Positions 1 to 11,660 of a DNA stretch of 64,000 nt are shown piece by piece. This DNA comes from Cunninghamia lanceolata (Eukaryota; Streptophyta; Pinopsida; Cupressales; Cupressaceae), in NCBI GenBank assembly GCA_027924645.1, contig BSBN01001807.1:10558001-10622000 (forward strand), given 5' to 3'. A program made the translations under genes and the position numbers. Numbering within the stretch: position 1 is the first letter of the stretch; each line of letters opens with the position of its first letter. Under the pieces are notes generated by a model, which made no database searches, was not told the origin of the DNA, and saw only the letters and a program-made list of their open reading frames with translations.

Positions 1-300
1 TTTAGGTGACTGATATTATTGCTATAATATTCTTCACCTCCTAAAATTCTTTACAACACCCCTTTTATTGGGTCTTTGCATTGAAACGTTGTGAAAAATT
101 GCATATTTTAGTGTACTTTCACTAGGTTTTGACTTGTCATCATCCTAGGTTTGCATCAAAAGCATGTTGTGAAGGATATTACTGCTTTATTGGACTGATA
201 TCATACATATTATTTTCTTCCCCTGATCAATTTCCTTACAACACCTTTTCTTTCACTTATTCGCATTGAAAAAAGTCAAAAAATCAAGCATTTTGGATCT
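1..300 (+). repeat. Duplicated leader of gag-only LTR element
   Basis: Two diverged direct copies of a roughly 110-130-base segment start near positions 9 and 195 (offset about 186). Both begin with CTGATAT, run through a pyrimidine-rich stretch into TTACAACACC and then a GCATTGAAA block. They lie upstream of the gag start at 425, so they are probably the untranslated leader of the element whose 5' LTR is left of the window. No coding sense is visible. Confidence 0.5.
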
Positions 301-424
301 TAAACATATCCTGCTCCTAGGGTTTGTTCTATTAGTTTGTGCATTCTATGTTGCATGCTCTTGCATGAGTCTTATGACCCATTGACCTAATAGAAATATT
401 CCTTTAAGAAGAAGCAGAAGACTC

Positions 425-2563
425 ATGGGATCCAGTGCCCTCGAAGAAAATGATATTCAGACCTTTGAAAATCCATGGAATACCTTCTTTACAAAAGGAG
501 AGACACAATTTTTGCAAGATATTATACCTCATACAACCAATATGGAAGATCAAGTATTTCACAATGTTGATGAAACTATTGAGGTGGTCACACATGTACC
601 TGATGAGAAAATAAACAAACTGGATAAAGAGTTAGCCGATTTTCAAGCTTTTGTTCAAAATGAAAGGATAGCAGAAGAAGTTGTCCCTGTTATCCACAAC
701 ATAAGAGAATTGATAAATGAAGGACAACATGGTATTGATGCTATTCAAGGTTTAACACATATTGTACACAATAATGTCATGACGGTGACTGAATGTGCGA
801 ATGGTATCAAAAACATGTCATCACCATCTCATACGCAAGTATCGGCACCTATACCGACCACTGGAATATCTACATTCATATCAACAATTTTAACAACTAA
901 TGCAAATACTTGTAGCAATGCTACCACTGGTATTGGAGTATCTAATGGAACTAGTTAACAAAATTACAAAGCTGTGGGATTTAATTATCAGAATTTGGTT
1001 TCTAAGGGGGCCTCTTCTATGAATAATTGTTCTCAACCACCTATCCATTCCACTTATTTTCAGCAACCTATTACCTATTCGCAACCACTTTCCACCTATC
1101 ACTATGTCCAACCACCATTAAACTATTCACAGTGTCCTCTTATCACTACTCATGCTCAATCACCTCCTCACTTTGGTTCTAATTCCTCGCAACAAACCGC
1201 ATCTCCCAATGATGCCATCTTAAACCAACTTCTGCAGGGCATGACTTCTCTACAACAAAAAGTGACAAACTTGATGAATTCTTCACAACCTAATATACCA
1301 ACTTATCATGCCTATAATCCCCTATCTTATGCAATTTTGAGAACTCTTATGCTTGAAAGGTTTGAGACCCCTCGCTTTGAAAAATATGGTGGAAAAGGCA
1401 ATCCTAATACTCATGTGGCAGCATTCACAGCTATGTGTAGTGATTTCTATTTTGAAGAGGACTTGTTAGCAAAAATTTTCCCACGATCTCTGGAAGATAC
1501 TACTTTAGAATGGTTTTGCTCCTTACCTTTGAATTCAATACACTCTTTTTCGCAATTAGTTGATCAATTTTTACAACATTTTCAAGCAAATATTGGACCT
1601 CAAGTTTCCTTAATTGATTTAGTTCAAGGTCCGAAACAGAAGTTAACTGAGTATATTAGTTGATATCAAGCTCTATATGCACAAATTCAATATTAGATGA
1701 AGCATAAGGATGTTCAGAAGGTGTTTATTGCAAATCTACAACCTAACATTCGTGATAAGATTCTCTTGATGAAGTATAACTCCTTTCAACATTTATGCAC
1801 TGCCCTTCGTGATTATCAACTTTCATCTAGTCAATATGAAAACCAAAACTCATCGGCTCAAGTTGGTCAATCTACAAGTGGACCGTCACAAAACAAATTT
1901 AAGAGGAATAATAGGAGTTTCATCAAGATTAATGGACTGAATTCGAATAACTTTTCCCACGTGTCTGCTATCACTAATCCGAAGAAGGCACTGTATCAGC
2001 AAAGAAAGTTTACTCCGATATCTGAGTCTTATCATTCTATCATGAATCAAGTTGTGAGCAATAATCTTATGAAGCTTCCCCTAATTAAGCTTTTGGATCC
2101 TAACAAAACTCAAGGACCTTATTTCGATGCTAATGCCTTTTGTTATTATCATCGCACACAAGGGCATGATATTGAATAATGTATGCATCTTAAATATGAA
2201 ATACAAGACCTCATCGACTTGAATGCTATACAAGCATCAGGTGTGAATGACAATGGAAATAAGTCAGTTGCTCTGCCGAATCAGAATTTACAAATCTTTA
2301 CTAATTCTTTCCCTAAGCATATTGAAAACAATTTGATGGAACAAGGTTTAGTGGAAGTAGATGATGAGGATTATGTGAAATATGATAACATCGTGGCTAT
2401 AATAGAAGTGGCTAAGGAAAAATTGGATAACCCACCTTGTCCACATGGAAAAATAATTTATTCTGAGGTTCCTCCTCCATTATCTTTACAAGGATCAGGA
2501 GATAACCAAAATGCATCAAAAAAACAAATGGAACAACCAATACAAGTAATTATGACAAAATAA
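425..2563 (+). pseudogene. gag: Broken retrotransposon gag (Ty3/gypsy type)
   Basis: One continuous frame of 713 codons interrupted only by in-frame stops at 956 (TAA), 1661 (TGA), 1694 (TAG) and 2177 (TAA); no frameshift is needed. The middle part (about 1340-1700) matches the plant Ty3 gag core, with the pattern FETPRFEKYGGKGNP, then LEWFCSLP and FLQHFQANI. A zinc-knuckle-like C-x2-H-x4-H-x4-C lies at 2141-2182, and its last spacer residue is the TAA at 2177, which reads as a CAA to TAA change. Gag would bind element RNA and form the virus-like particle. No protease, reverse transcriptase or integrase follows, so the element must have relied on enzymes supplied in trans. The ATG at 425 is the first in frame; its true use is uncertain. 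Confidence 0.85.
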
Positions 2564-3665
2564 AAAACTGTGATAGTACAAGATGATTTTTGTTACTATG
2601 GTAGATGAAATAAACAATGAAAACTCACTAAAAATCAGAAACGAGTACAAAGATTATCATCAGTTGGAAATAATAGTGGTTCTCCTCCTTATAAGCAACA
2701 AAAGGTCTCACTTACACAAGAATTTGAGAAACAAGCATTACATGGATTTTTTGATAATAAACATGACTCTCACAAGAACCATTCGACCTTCACACAAAAC
2801 CTGATCAAATACCTATCCAAGAGGTTCACAAGTTCTAAAATTTAGTACGATGGTACTACCAAGTCAGTATTTCTAAACCCTTTAATCTCTCATGATGTGT
2901 TTCCCCTGTGATGTGTTATGTGTTGTTCAGGCCTCCTAGGATGACCCTTGATTCTCTTGTAAAGTCCAAGATACCAGGAGACCACCTCTATTGTGACCAT
3001 TCTTCTATTTGTATCATCATTCTTCTATATTGGCTCTCCTCTATTTTCATTGTTTGGTGTTGTGCCTTATGGACATAGCATTGCAGTTGGTGACTTGGGG
3101 GCACCCTCCTACGTGACTGTCACTAAGGCACTTGTTTCTCCTCTCTAGATTTATTGTTTACCTTCCTCTAGTGTTTCTATCTAGCAGGTGGATGACGAAA
3201 AACACATTATACTAATACAGACCTAGTGTCCCTTCAGTGTGAAATCAAAAAATGGACCAAGTCCATACATGACGATGGGGTTGATATATAATATCCGACA
3301 CTTGGCTAGAAAAATCACTCCATGTGATCTTGATGTTGTCTTATCGTAATTTCAAACCATAACAATATTGTTGCTCCATGCAATTTGTGTGTCTTTGAAT
3401 CTCACCTTGGTTACACTTAGTTTTGAGATTTTCGTGGTATAGCTCCACGGTTATACTCGGTCTCCAAATTCATAGTATAACCTTGGTTCTTTGTGTGAAT
3501 GATCATATGCATTGTTGTTTATCATGATTATATGGATGCTAACACTTTTCTTGCAGGAATGTGTTTGTGGGAACATTTGGTGATCGTAAAGTACATGTCA
3601 CCTCCGGGGGGCATGGGCTTTGCGAGAGTCCATGTTCCCTTGTGTGTTTTCTTCCTACCTTAACA

Positions 3666-3694
3666 TGGTTGATATCAGTAACTGATATCAACCA
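3666..3694. repeat. Perfect 14-bp inverted repeat, 1-base spacer
   Basis: Left arm TGGTTGATATCAGT (3666-3679), a single A, right arm ACTGATATCAACCA (3681-3694). It lies in the non-coding tail of the gag-only element. It may be a hairpin in the RNA or a protein-binding palindrome; nothing else here tells which. Confidence 0.9.
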
Positions 3695-3764
3695 CCTTAA
3701 TGTGGTGGCATATATAAGGTAAGTTGTCTATTTTAGATGTTACCAATGTGCTTGTTCTCAGGTG

Positions 3765-4360
3765 TAGTCTTAAAGACTGGTGGCGATGAGTCCCTCCTGC
3801 ACTCTGATATTTGTTTGAAATCAACTTGCAATCATTTAAGCCCTTTGCGGAGGTAGGATATCACATCCTTTTTATCTTAAGCCCTCTATGGAGGTAGGGA
3901 TGGTGTATTTCTCATGGAAAATGCACATCCTATCATTTTAAAAAAGTCCTCTATGGAGGTAGGGAGTGGTTATGTGACTAACTCAACCCTTAAGCGTGTC
4001 TTCAGCAATTGTTGTGGTGAAGCACAATCATCGGTGTGTGCCTGTAATGTGCCTGAGATGGTGATGAACCTAGAAATAGGAACACTCCATCACTTATCTA
4101 TTGTGTTTTCTCCATGTCTTCCAAGTGTGTGTGTATTGCGTGTTTGTTCCCAAGCATAGTTTAAAGACTAGTGGCGATGAGTCCCTCCTATGCTTTGGGA
4201 TTTGTATGGCATGCTTGTTTTGTATGGTGTATGTGTTCTCAAGTGTAGTCTTAAAGACTAGTGGCGATGAGTCCCTCGTGCACTTTAATATTTTTTTGGC
4301 ATGTGTGTTGCTCCATATGCGGTCTTAAAGACCGATGGCGATGAGTCCCTCCTGCATTAT
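3765..4360 (+). repeat. Four copies of a GGCGATGAGTCCCTC box
   Basis: Copies at about 3765-3810, 4157-4200, 4245-4290 and 4322-4360. Each has the order AGTCTTAAAGACT-like mini-hairpin, then GGTGGCGATGAGTCCCTCCT, then GCA or similar. The last three are spaced about 80 bases apart. The core is much better conserved between copies than the DNA between them, which suggests it was under constraint or copied recently. Confidence 0.8.
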
Positions 4361-4645
4361 GGGTGGTGTGTTTACTTTCCTTGTACTTGCATCTACATTT
4401 CATATGAGAAAAAGAAAATAAAAAGAAAATCATCATTGTATTCACTGTGTTTTGCATGTCTTCAATGTTGTATTCTCTGTGTTTTGTGTGGCTGTAACTG
4501 TCTTCTCCATGTTTTGTGTGTCTGTTATTGTCTTCCTTGTGATTGGTGTGTCTTCTCCATGCTTGACGTGTTTGTTGTGCTTGTTGACTGTACTTTAATG
4601 CATGTATTGGCCTTGCATTTATACATACATTAAAGTGGGGGCTAA

Positions 4646-5730
4646 ATGTTACGTCAGAAAATGTCCCCTTGGGGGCTTTTCCCTCTTAAGGTTTAGCTCC
4701 TGGGTCTTTAGAATGCATTTAGGACATCTTGCATGTTAATTTGACATCTCAATGAGAAGACCCTAAAGTTTCATGGTAAATGGGACCTAGGGGTACATTT
4801 AACATAAATCCTACCTGAAATAGGGGGGAGGACCTAGGTGCCTGTGCCCTAGTCCTACCCTATTTTAGGTTAGGACCAATTTCAAAGTGGCAGTTTATGA
4901 CCGTTATTTAGGTCCTATGCCGACACGGTAAGTTTAAATTACAAAATTTGTAGCGGGAATGTTTGTAGTTGCATATATAAGCAGGATTAGTGATTCATTT
5001 GTAAACTAGATGGATATTTTGATTGAGAAGCTTATGTGAAAGTGATTCAAGGCATTTATTGTGTTGTAGAGGAGAATTTGTGTTCTTGTGTTTGTATTTG
5101 TAGATTGGCATCCATCTCCTCATGGCATGAAGAGCATCTTCCTTCTATGAGATCTTCACTACAAGGTGATATCAATTGTGTTTTCAATCATTTATCATTT
5201 TGATTTTGCCTCTATCCTGCAGGGATATGCACTTTTTATCTGACAACGGTGTTTGGAAGACTTGAATGTCTCTCTGGGGATTGACTGAGGCAAGCCTCTA
5301 AACACCACAATCCCCAACCCATTTTTCTGTGATTGCAAGTTATAGGTTGCGAAAGTAGAAAAAGTGGAGTTGCAAGAGAGTAGTGCAGATTGTCAAAATT
5401 GCATATCAGAGAAGAAAATAGGGACCTTGAACTCAGGCGCCCACTCATTAGTCATCTAAATGCTGCAACAAGACAATCTCTGAAACAACAGGAATAGGTT
5501 GTAGACAAGGTTTACAGATCTCAAAAGAAACTATGGCACTGGACTAGGGCACCCGCTCATTAGTCCCTAACTTTTCCGCTTTCTAAACTTTGAAATCTGG
5601 TATGCATTTGATCGTTATTTAATATCTTTGTGTGCGATCATTTTCCATAATTTGTCTATTTGTTCACGAATTTGCATAATTAGGGTTTTGATCATAATTG
5701 GGCTTAATTGAACAACTTAATCATACAATT
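4646..5730 (+). mobile_element. Probable 3' LTR of gag-only element
   Basis: Starts TGTTACGTCAG directly after a purine tract, as an LTR should. A TATA box (GCATATATAAGCAG, about 4971-4984) is placed like an LTR promoter, with likely R and U5 downstream. The 3' boundary is a guess (a CATACA near 5728), because the partner 5' LTR lies outside the window and no target duplication can be checked. Confidence 0.5.
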
Positions 5731-6515
5731 CCAATCTTCCCCTATGTTCTAAGTGTCTAGAATCATGTAGTAGACTTCCTACTCAGCTGAATGTCCTTGA
5801 ATGTTTAGTGGTGAAAGGCGGATCAATATAAACCATTGAAAATAAACCCTCTTCATATTTTACCCTAAACACAATCCATAGATAGCTAGGCAATATTTGA
5901 ATTTGGAGAAGTGCATTCATAAGAAAATTACAAAAACATTAGGGAAACTTAGAGAACAAAACCCTAAATTACATCACAATGTAAATGTAAATCAACTCAA
6001 ACAATTCAAACAAGGAGAAACCCTCGATTCCATCATGAGGTAGACATTAAATCAAATACACCCAACACATTCAACAAGAAGCAGAAACACTTCTCCCTAT
6101 TGCCAAGCATTCAATGTGCCTGAGCATTAGGGAAGATTGGATATGATCCATCCTTGACAAGATTGGGGAGAACGTCCCCTATCCAATTCAACAACAAAAT
6201 ATAGAACAAGCAAGGGAAGAACAAGAACACCATCAGTGAATTAGAGATCAACAACCCTTGATACAATAGGTCTTACGAGATGAAGAGAGGAGACAAGAAT
6301 GTCTCTAATTTATCAACAAACAAAATAGCCTTCGTGCTAGGCTTAGGAGACTTAGGACTCGTGAGCCTTCGGATCATACAATTATCACAACTACAACAAA
6401 AATTGAACATCTCCACAGAAATAACCATTAGAACATACACATAGCACAAAACCCAACCGCCATCCATGGCATCCTAATCCCTAAAGAAAGAGAGTAGAAA
6501 AAACCCTTGGTCCCA
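5731..6515. other. Intergenic, no feature recognised
   Basis: No convincing reading frame, RNA gene or repeat was found. This was the insertion target of the chromovirus that starts at 6521; the sequence resumes at 10972. Confidence 0.5.
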
Positions 6516-6520
6516 CCTCT

Positions 6521-7074
6521 TGATGCAGCACACAACATACACTCAATAGAATTGTGCCATTAAACATATGAGAGACAAATATTTGGAAGCTAGAACATAA
6601 AAAAACTTCTATTCATCAACTCTGCTGCTACAATGAGAGAAAACTCTCTTATATCCAAAAAAACAAAAAAAAAAAAAAAAAAATTACCTTTTTTTGGCAG
6701 ATTTCGACAATTGTCAGATTTTGCCATTTTAGGTAATTTTACAATCATATCCTAAAAATCTTGTTTTTTCCCAAAAGCTTCCTAAAAATATGGTAGGATG
6801 AAATGCCAACTAATATTCTAAATTTGAAACATGAGTTTCGATTTATTACAAAAGCAACTTTTAAAAAATCTAGAAATCTAGGAAAAAAAATACTAAATTG
6901 CTATTTTGAGGGCCAAGATGAAAGTTTCAAGCCCCGAAAAAGTGCCAAAACGGGGTCCAACCCACCAAGGTTGTTGTGAAACCACTTTCCACCTCATAAC
7001 GCATCCACCCGTAAAATCTCGTAGAAAACCCACATCCAAGTCAAAAGTTATGATCTCTAGAAGTTCCTGCATCA
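6521..7074 (-). repeat. 3' LTR of chromovirus
   Basis: 554 bp, matching 10418-10966 along its full length, including an A-rich tract near 6660-6681 (minus-strand T tract). Confidence 0.95.
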
Positions 7075-7085
7075 TTCTCCTCTGG
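7075..7085 (-). other. Polypurine tract of chromovirus
   Basis: The minus strand reads CCAGAGGAGAA directly before the 3' LTR, the expected place for the plus-strand DNA primer. Confidence 0.8.
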
Positions 7086-7151
7086 TTGAAAAGAACGCAG
7101 CTCCTGCAAGTGAGTGTCTTCAAACGGCTGCCATTTGACTGGATCTAACCT

Positions 7152-10100
7152 CTACACTTCCCACTCTGTAATCCACGTGCTATCTATTGGTGGCAATCCT
7201 TCCCACTGTACTAAATACTTGTAATGCCCTTGCCGAGTGTAGATAGTTTTCTTATCAAGAACCTGTGCAATCTTTTCCTTCTTCTTATGGGGAATGTGGT
7301 GGGGCCATGCCACTTCTAGTTGACTATCTTCAGCATCATCCTCACCATGGAATGCATATAAATCAGAAATATTAAACACAGGAGAAATATCAAGATCATC
7401 TGGTAAACTGACCTCATATGCATTATCATTGATCTTCTTTGTAATGCTGCAAGGACCAATTTTCCTGTACTTCAACTTGTGGTATGTTCCAGTAGGAAAC
7501 CACTCTTTTCTCAAGTATACCATCACTAAGTCACCTTCACTGAATGTCTGATGTCGCTTACTAGTATCCACTGTATTCTTGTAATTCTTTCTCACTTCAT
7601 TCAGCTTTTCACTAAAGAAAGCTATAGGTTTTCTAGCTTGGCTAAGCACAGCACCTATTCCCACATGGGAGGCATCACATTCTACTTCAAATACCTTATC
7701 AAAATTTTGCAATGCAAGTATAGGTGCTTTTGTTACCTTTTGCTTCAAGTACTTAAAGCTCTCCTCAGCATCCTTGGTCCATACAAACTCCCTTCCTTTG
7801 GTGCAATCTATTATAGGAGCTACAATACTACTAAAATTTTGAATGAACTTTCGATAGAAAGTGGCCAAGCCATGAAAACTTTTTACCTCTGTGATGCTGC
7901 TTGGACTAGGCCATTCTAGAATTGCCCTGACCTTTTCTGGATCCATTTTGACACCATCTTTAGAAATGACAAATCCTAAAAAAACTAAACTATCCTACAT
8001 GAACCTACACTTCTTCAAATTGGCATAGAGCTTCTCCTTCCTTAACACACCAAAGATGATCCTCAAGTGTTGTAGGTGCTCTTCTTTGCTATTACTAAAT
8101 ACCAAAATATCATCAAAATAAACTACCACAAATTTACCAATGTAAGGGTGTAGTATAGTGTTCATCAATCTCATAAATGTGCTAGGTGCATTTGATAACC
8201 TGAATGGCATAACCATCCACTCATATAATCCGTCTCCAGTCTTAAAGGCTGTCTTCCACTCATCCCCTTCTCAAATCCAGATTTGGTGGTAGCCACTTCG
8301 TAGGTCGATCTTGCTGAAATATTTGGCCCCTGCAAGGACATCCATCATGTCCTCCATACGAGGTATAGGAAACTGATACTTGATGGTAATCTTATTAATT
8401 GCTCTGCTATCAGTGCACATCCTCCATGTTCCATCTTTTTTGGGGGTCAACAATGCAGGTACAGCACATGGGCTCATGCTCTCTCTCACCACACCTTTAC
8501 TTATGAGTCTGTTACTTGCTTATTCGTCTCTGTATGTTGTGTTGGATTCATCCTATAAGCTGCTTGGTTGGGTAGAGTTGCTCCTGGAATCAAATCAATA
8601 TGATGTTGAATATCTCTCTTTGGCGGTAGACCATCAGGCAATTCATCAGGCAAAACATCAACAAATTCTGTCAATAGCTCTGCTACTTCTGGGGGAGGAT
8701 GAAATGTCTTCCTCTTCACCTTTTTTCACTACTAATGCATAGCAACACCCTATCACCTTCATTTCTTTAACAAGATCTCTTTCAAACAACATGGTCTCAC
8801 CTTTTCCTTCATCCTTGAGAGGCAACAAAATCACCTTAGATCCATCTTTCCAAAAGGTGTATGTGTTTTTCTCTCCATCATGCATAACTTTTCGATCATA
8901 CTACCATGGCCTTCCCAATAACACATGACAGGCATCCATTGGGACAATATCACACCATATCTCATCTTGGTAAATCTTCCCTATGCTAAACTTAATTAGG
9001 CATCTTTTATCAACAGTGACTTCATTTCCTTTTTTAAACCATGCAATGCGGTATGGATGAGGATGTTTTTCACAGTGTAAATGCAATTTTTCTACCATTT
9101 CTTTGGAAACCATATTTTCACAACTACCTCCATCAACAATAACTTGACATACCTTGCCACCCAAAGTGCATCTAGTTCTAAAGATATTGGTTCGAAGCCA
9201 TGAACCATCAGAGCTTTTGGCTTGTGTTTTCTCCTTCTCTGGAATCACCATTGCTCTTCTCATCATGAGACTTTCTCCCACATCTGGTGGAACCTCTAGT
9301 TCTGTCCCTTCCACTTCATGTTGTGTTTGAATCAGGTTCACCCTAGGTTGTCCTCCTTGATTTCTTTCTTGCATGTTATAATTTGAGCATTCAAATGCCC
9401 TATGACCTTCTTCTCCACATCTAAAACAAGTGAAAGGCCTTCTCTGGTTTTCCCATCCTCTACCGCTACCATAACCTCTACCTCTTTGAAATCCCCTTCC
9501 TCACTCTTGATTTGGAGGATCTTGTCGAGTGTCTACTTGTTTTTCCAATCCATGGGATGACTCTCCCCTGCCATAATTTGAACCTCCTTGAAATGGGGTT
9601 GATGTACCCCTTCTTCCTCCTCTATTCCTCTGATGGTATTGTCTATTTTGTTTTTCTTCAGCCTTTAGAGCCAATTGGTAAGCCTCTTCCATACTATTGA
9701 GTCGATGCATGCTCAATTCATCTTGAATAGAAAATTTTAAGCCATTCACATATCTAGCAGCCATCTGTTCATCAGTTTCTTGATGCTCTATATGTATAAA
9801 CAGCATATAAAACTCATTTGTATAATCTTGCACAGAAGAGAGGTTCTGCTTTAAATTTTGAAACCTACGAAAAAGGGTTTGCGCATAATCTATGGGCAAA
9901 AATTTTTCTCTCAACTTCTTCTCCATTTTATTCCATGTCCTGATCTTATGCTTTCCTTTCCTTGTTCGTTCCTTTTGAAGATGATCCCACCAAATCATTG
10001 CATGACCCTTTTATTTGGTGCATGCAAATTTTACCTTCTTCTCCTCTGTCATGGATTTCCATTCAAAAAAATTTCTCATGTCATTCAACCAGTCTATCAA

Positions 10101-10397
10101 CTCCTCTGGTTTAAGACTACTTGCATAATCTGAAACATCTACCTTGATCCCTTTATTTTTCCCTTCTAAGGCCCTGAGCATCCTCTCTTCAAAACTCATG
10201 CCTTCTAATTCTTTTTCTTCATGTTTTGTATCTTGATTTGCACCTCCTCGACCTATCTCTTCATTAGATTCGTCTCCTCCTCTACCCAGTCTTTGGTTTT
10301 CCATCTGTGTTGTAAGTTCTGCTATTTGCCTTTGCAGATTTTGCATTTCTCTATGCATCTGGGCAAGACCACCTCTTCCTCTTCCTCTCCCAGCCAT
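7152..10397 (-). pseudogene. gag-pol: Chromovirus gag-pol, RNase H fused to chromodomain
   Basis: The product was a Gag-Pol polyprotein. The start chosen is the ATG at 10397 (MAGRGRGRGG), just inside the primer site. Order on the minus strand: Gag core (about 10330-9600), zinc knuckle CFRCGEEGHRAFEC (9387-9428), protease with DGGS (about 9130), reverse transcriptase with YFDD (8109-8120), start of RNase H ([17 protein letters not shown]), then near 7565-7590 an abrupt switch to the sequence that normally follows integrase ([12 protein letters not shown]) and a C-terminal chromodomain (about 7155-7256, YLVQWEGL and STWITEWEV). The integrase zinc finger and DDE core are absent. In-frame stops lie at 10011-10013, 9501-9503, 8901-8903, 8271-8273 and 7995-7997. 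The stretch 8501-8719 is in another frame, so two frameshifts that cancel each other flank it. The chromodomain directs integration to particular chromatin in this family. Confidence 0.93.
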
Positions 10398-10403
10398 CTT
10401 CCT

Positions 10404-10415
10404 GCTCTGATACCA
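10404..10415 (-). other. Primer binding site, initiator Met tRNA
   Basis: The minus strand reads TGGTATCAGAGC, the classic complement of the 3' end of initiator methionine tRNA, two bases inside the 5' LTR. It marks the element's orientation independently of the coding frames. Confidence 0.95.
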
Positions 10416-10417
10416 GA

Positions 10418-10966
10418 TGATGTAGCACACAACATACACTCAATAGAATTGTGCCATTAAACATATGAGAGACAAAGATTTGGAAGATGGAACATAAAAA
10501 AACTTCTATTCATCAACTCTGCTACTACAATGAGAGAAAACTCTCTTATATCCAAAAAAACCAAAAAAAAAAAAATACCTTTTTTTGGCAGATTTCAACA
10601 ATTGTCAGATTTTGCCATTTTAGGTAATTTTACAATCATATCCTGAAAATCCTATTTTTTCCCAAAATCTTCTTAAAACTATGGTAGGATGAAATGCCAA
10701 CTAATATTCTAAATTCGAAACATGAGTTTCAATTTATTACAAAAGCAACTTTTAAAAAATCTAAAAATCTAGGAAAAAAAATACTAAATTGCTATTTTGA
10801 GGGCCAAGATGAAAGTTTCAAGCCCCAAAAAAGTGCCAAAACGGGGTCCAACCCACCAAGGTTGGTTGTGAAACCACTTTCCACCTCATAACGCATCCAC
10901 CCATAAAATCTCATAGAAAACCCACATCCAAGTCCAAAGTTATGATCTCCGGAAGTTCCTGCATCA
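10418..10966 (-). repeat. 5' LTR of chromovirus
   Basis: 549 bp, partner of 6521-7074. It is followed outside by the CCTCT target duplication at 10967-10971. Confidence 0.95.
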
Positions 10967-11159
10967 CCTCTTCTCGACTAGCCCTTTCCATGTGAGTGGG
11001 AATGACTAGGAGGCTACCTTTAGCAAGGAGGATGGTTCATGTGCTGCGTTGGACTATGAATCACCTATAAAATCATCTGGGTCACATTCTAAATGATACA
11101 ACCTCAAAGTTAAAGAGGGGTAAGAGAAGGATCCAAGAGCACCATGGAAAGGATAAGGA

Positions 11160-11660
11160 GTTGGAAGAGATAAGAAAATGGCATAAGTGAAAATAATAGG
11201 AGATGGGAAATAAAGTTAATTAATGATTTTGGTAACTATTTGGAGGAGATTAAAAACTTAGATATGCTTCTATGGGTATTTAGATTCAAGGAACTAGCAA
11301 AAGAAATGTATGAGGCACTATGTGTTAGAATTCAAAGCATCATGACAAACTTATTGGATCTAGGGAAACTGTGTGGGTAGAGGAATGTGCTTGATGCAAC
11401 CTAGTTGTTAAGTCGTGCCACCATGCTTTCCAAGGCAACTAGTTCTTACCTATTACATAGTGACATCGAGGATCTGCAACATTAGGCTAAAGTGTATTTC
11501 AACTGCACCCCTGATCATCTACATGTATTGAAGCAACACTAGGCTCATTTGTATAGAGCATTGGAGCAAATTGCTAAGGTATTAAGGGTGAGCCTTACCT
11601 TTGATGCTAGTTTTACTGATTTTGGTTATTGCGAAGATGATGAACTTGATTATTTGGTGT
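11160..11660 (+). pseudogene. Unidentified coding relic, copy A
   Basis: From about 11372 the plus strand reads a protein-like stretch with the words RNVLDAT, LLSRATMLSKA, SYLLHSDIEDLQ and AKVYFNC, broken by in-frame TAG codons. A second, independently decayed copy at 28480-29070 reads RNVFDVA, ALS-VFMLSNVA, MYLLHNDIG and VEAFFNC in the same order and spacing. Two copies sharing amino-acid pattern more than DNA identity implies a real former protein. I do not recognise the family. It may be part of a transposon Gag or a plant-specific repeat gene. Confidence 0.5.

Larger units (their letters stand above)
2564..4645 (+). other. Non-coding 3' tail of the gag-only element
   Basis: About 2 kb between gag and the probable 3' LTR with no pol coding sense in any frame. 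It holds a perfect palindrome, repeated GGAGGTAGG boxes (about 3850-3965) and four copies of a GGCGATGAGTCCCTC box. A purine-rich tract (AAAGTGGGGGCTAAA, 4631-4645) ends it directly before TGTTACGTCAG, as expected of a polypurine tract. Large-tailed, pol-less elements of this kind are known as TR-GAG or LARD elements. Confidence 0.6.
6521..10966 (-). mobile_element. Complete chromovirus, integrase-deleted (Ty3/gypsy)
   Basis: A 4446-bp element with LTRs at 6521-7074 and 10418-10966, both beginning TGATG and ending TGCATCA on the plus strand. Five-base target duplications CCTCT flank it exactly (6516-6520 and 10967-10971). Read on the minus strand it has a primer site, gag-pol, polypurine tract and 3' LTR. 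It is shorter than an autonomous chromovirus because the integrase core is missing. By eye the LTRs differ at about 5 of the first 140 aligned bases, so it is one of the younger insertions here. Confidence 0.95.

Noticed and set aside
3765..4360. Hammerhead ribozyme in the repeated GATGAGTCC boxes
   Set aside because: The core needs CTGATGA and a GAAA partner. The boxes read GGCGATGAG, lack the T and have no GAAA or cleavage triplet in the right place.
7551..7919. Plus-strand open frame over the chromovirus RNase H
   Set aside because: Shadow of the minus-strand pol frame; the minus strand carries all family motifs.
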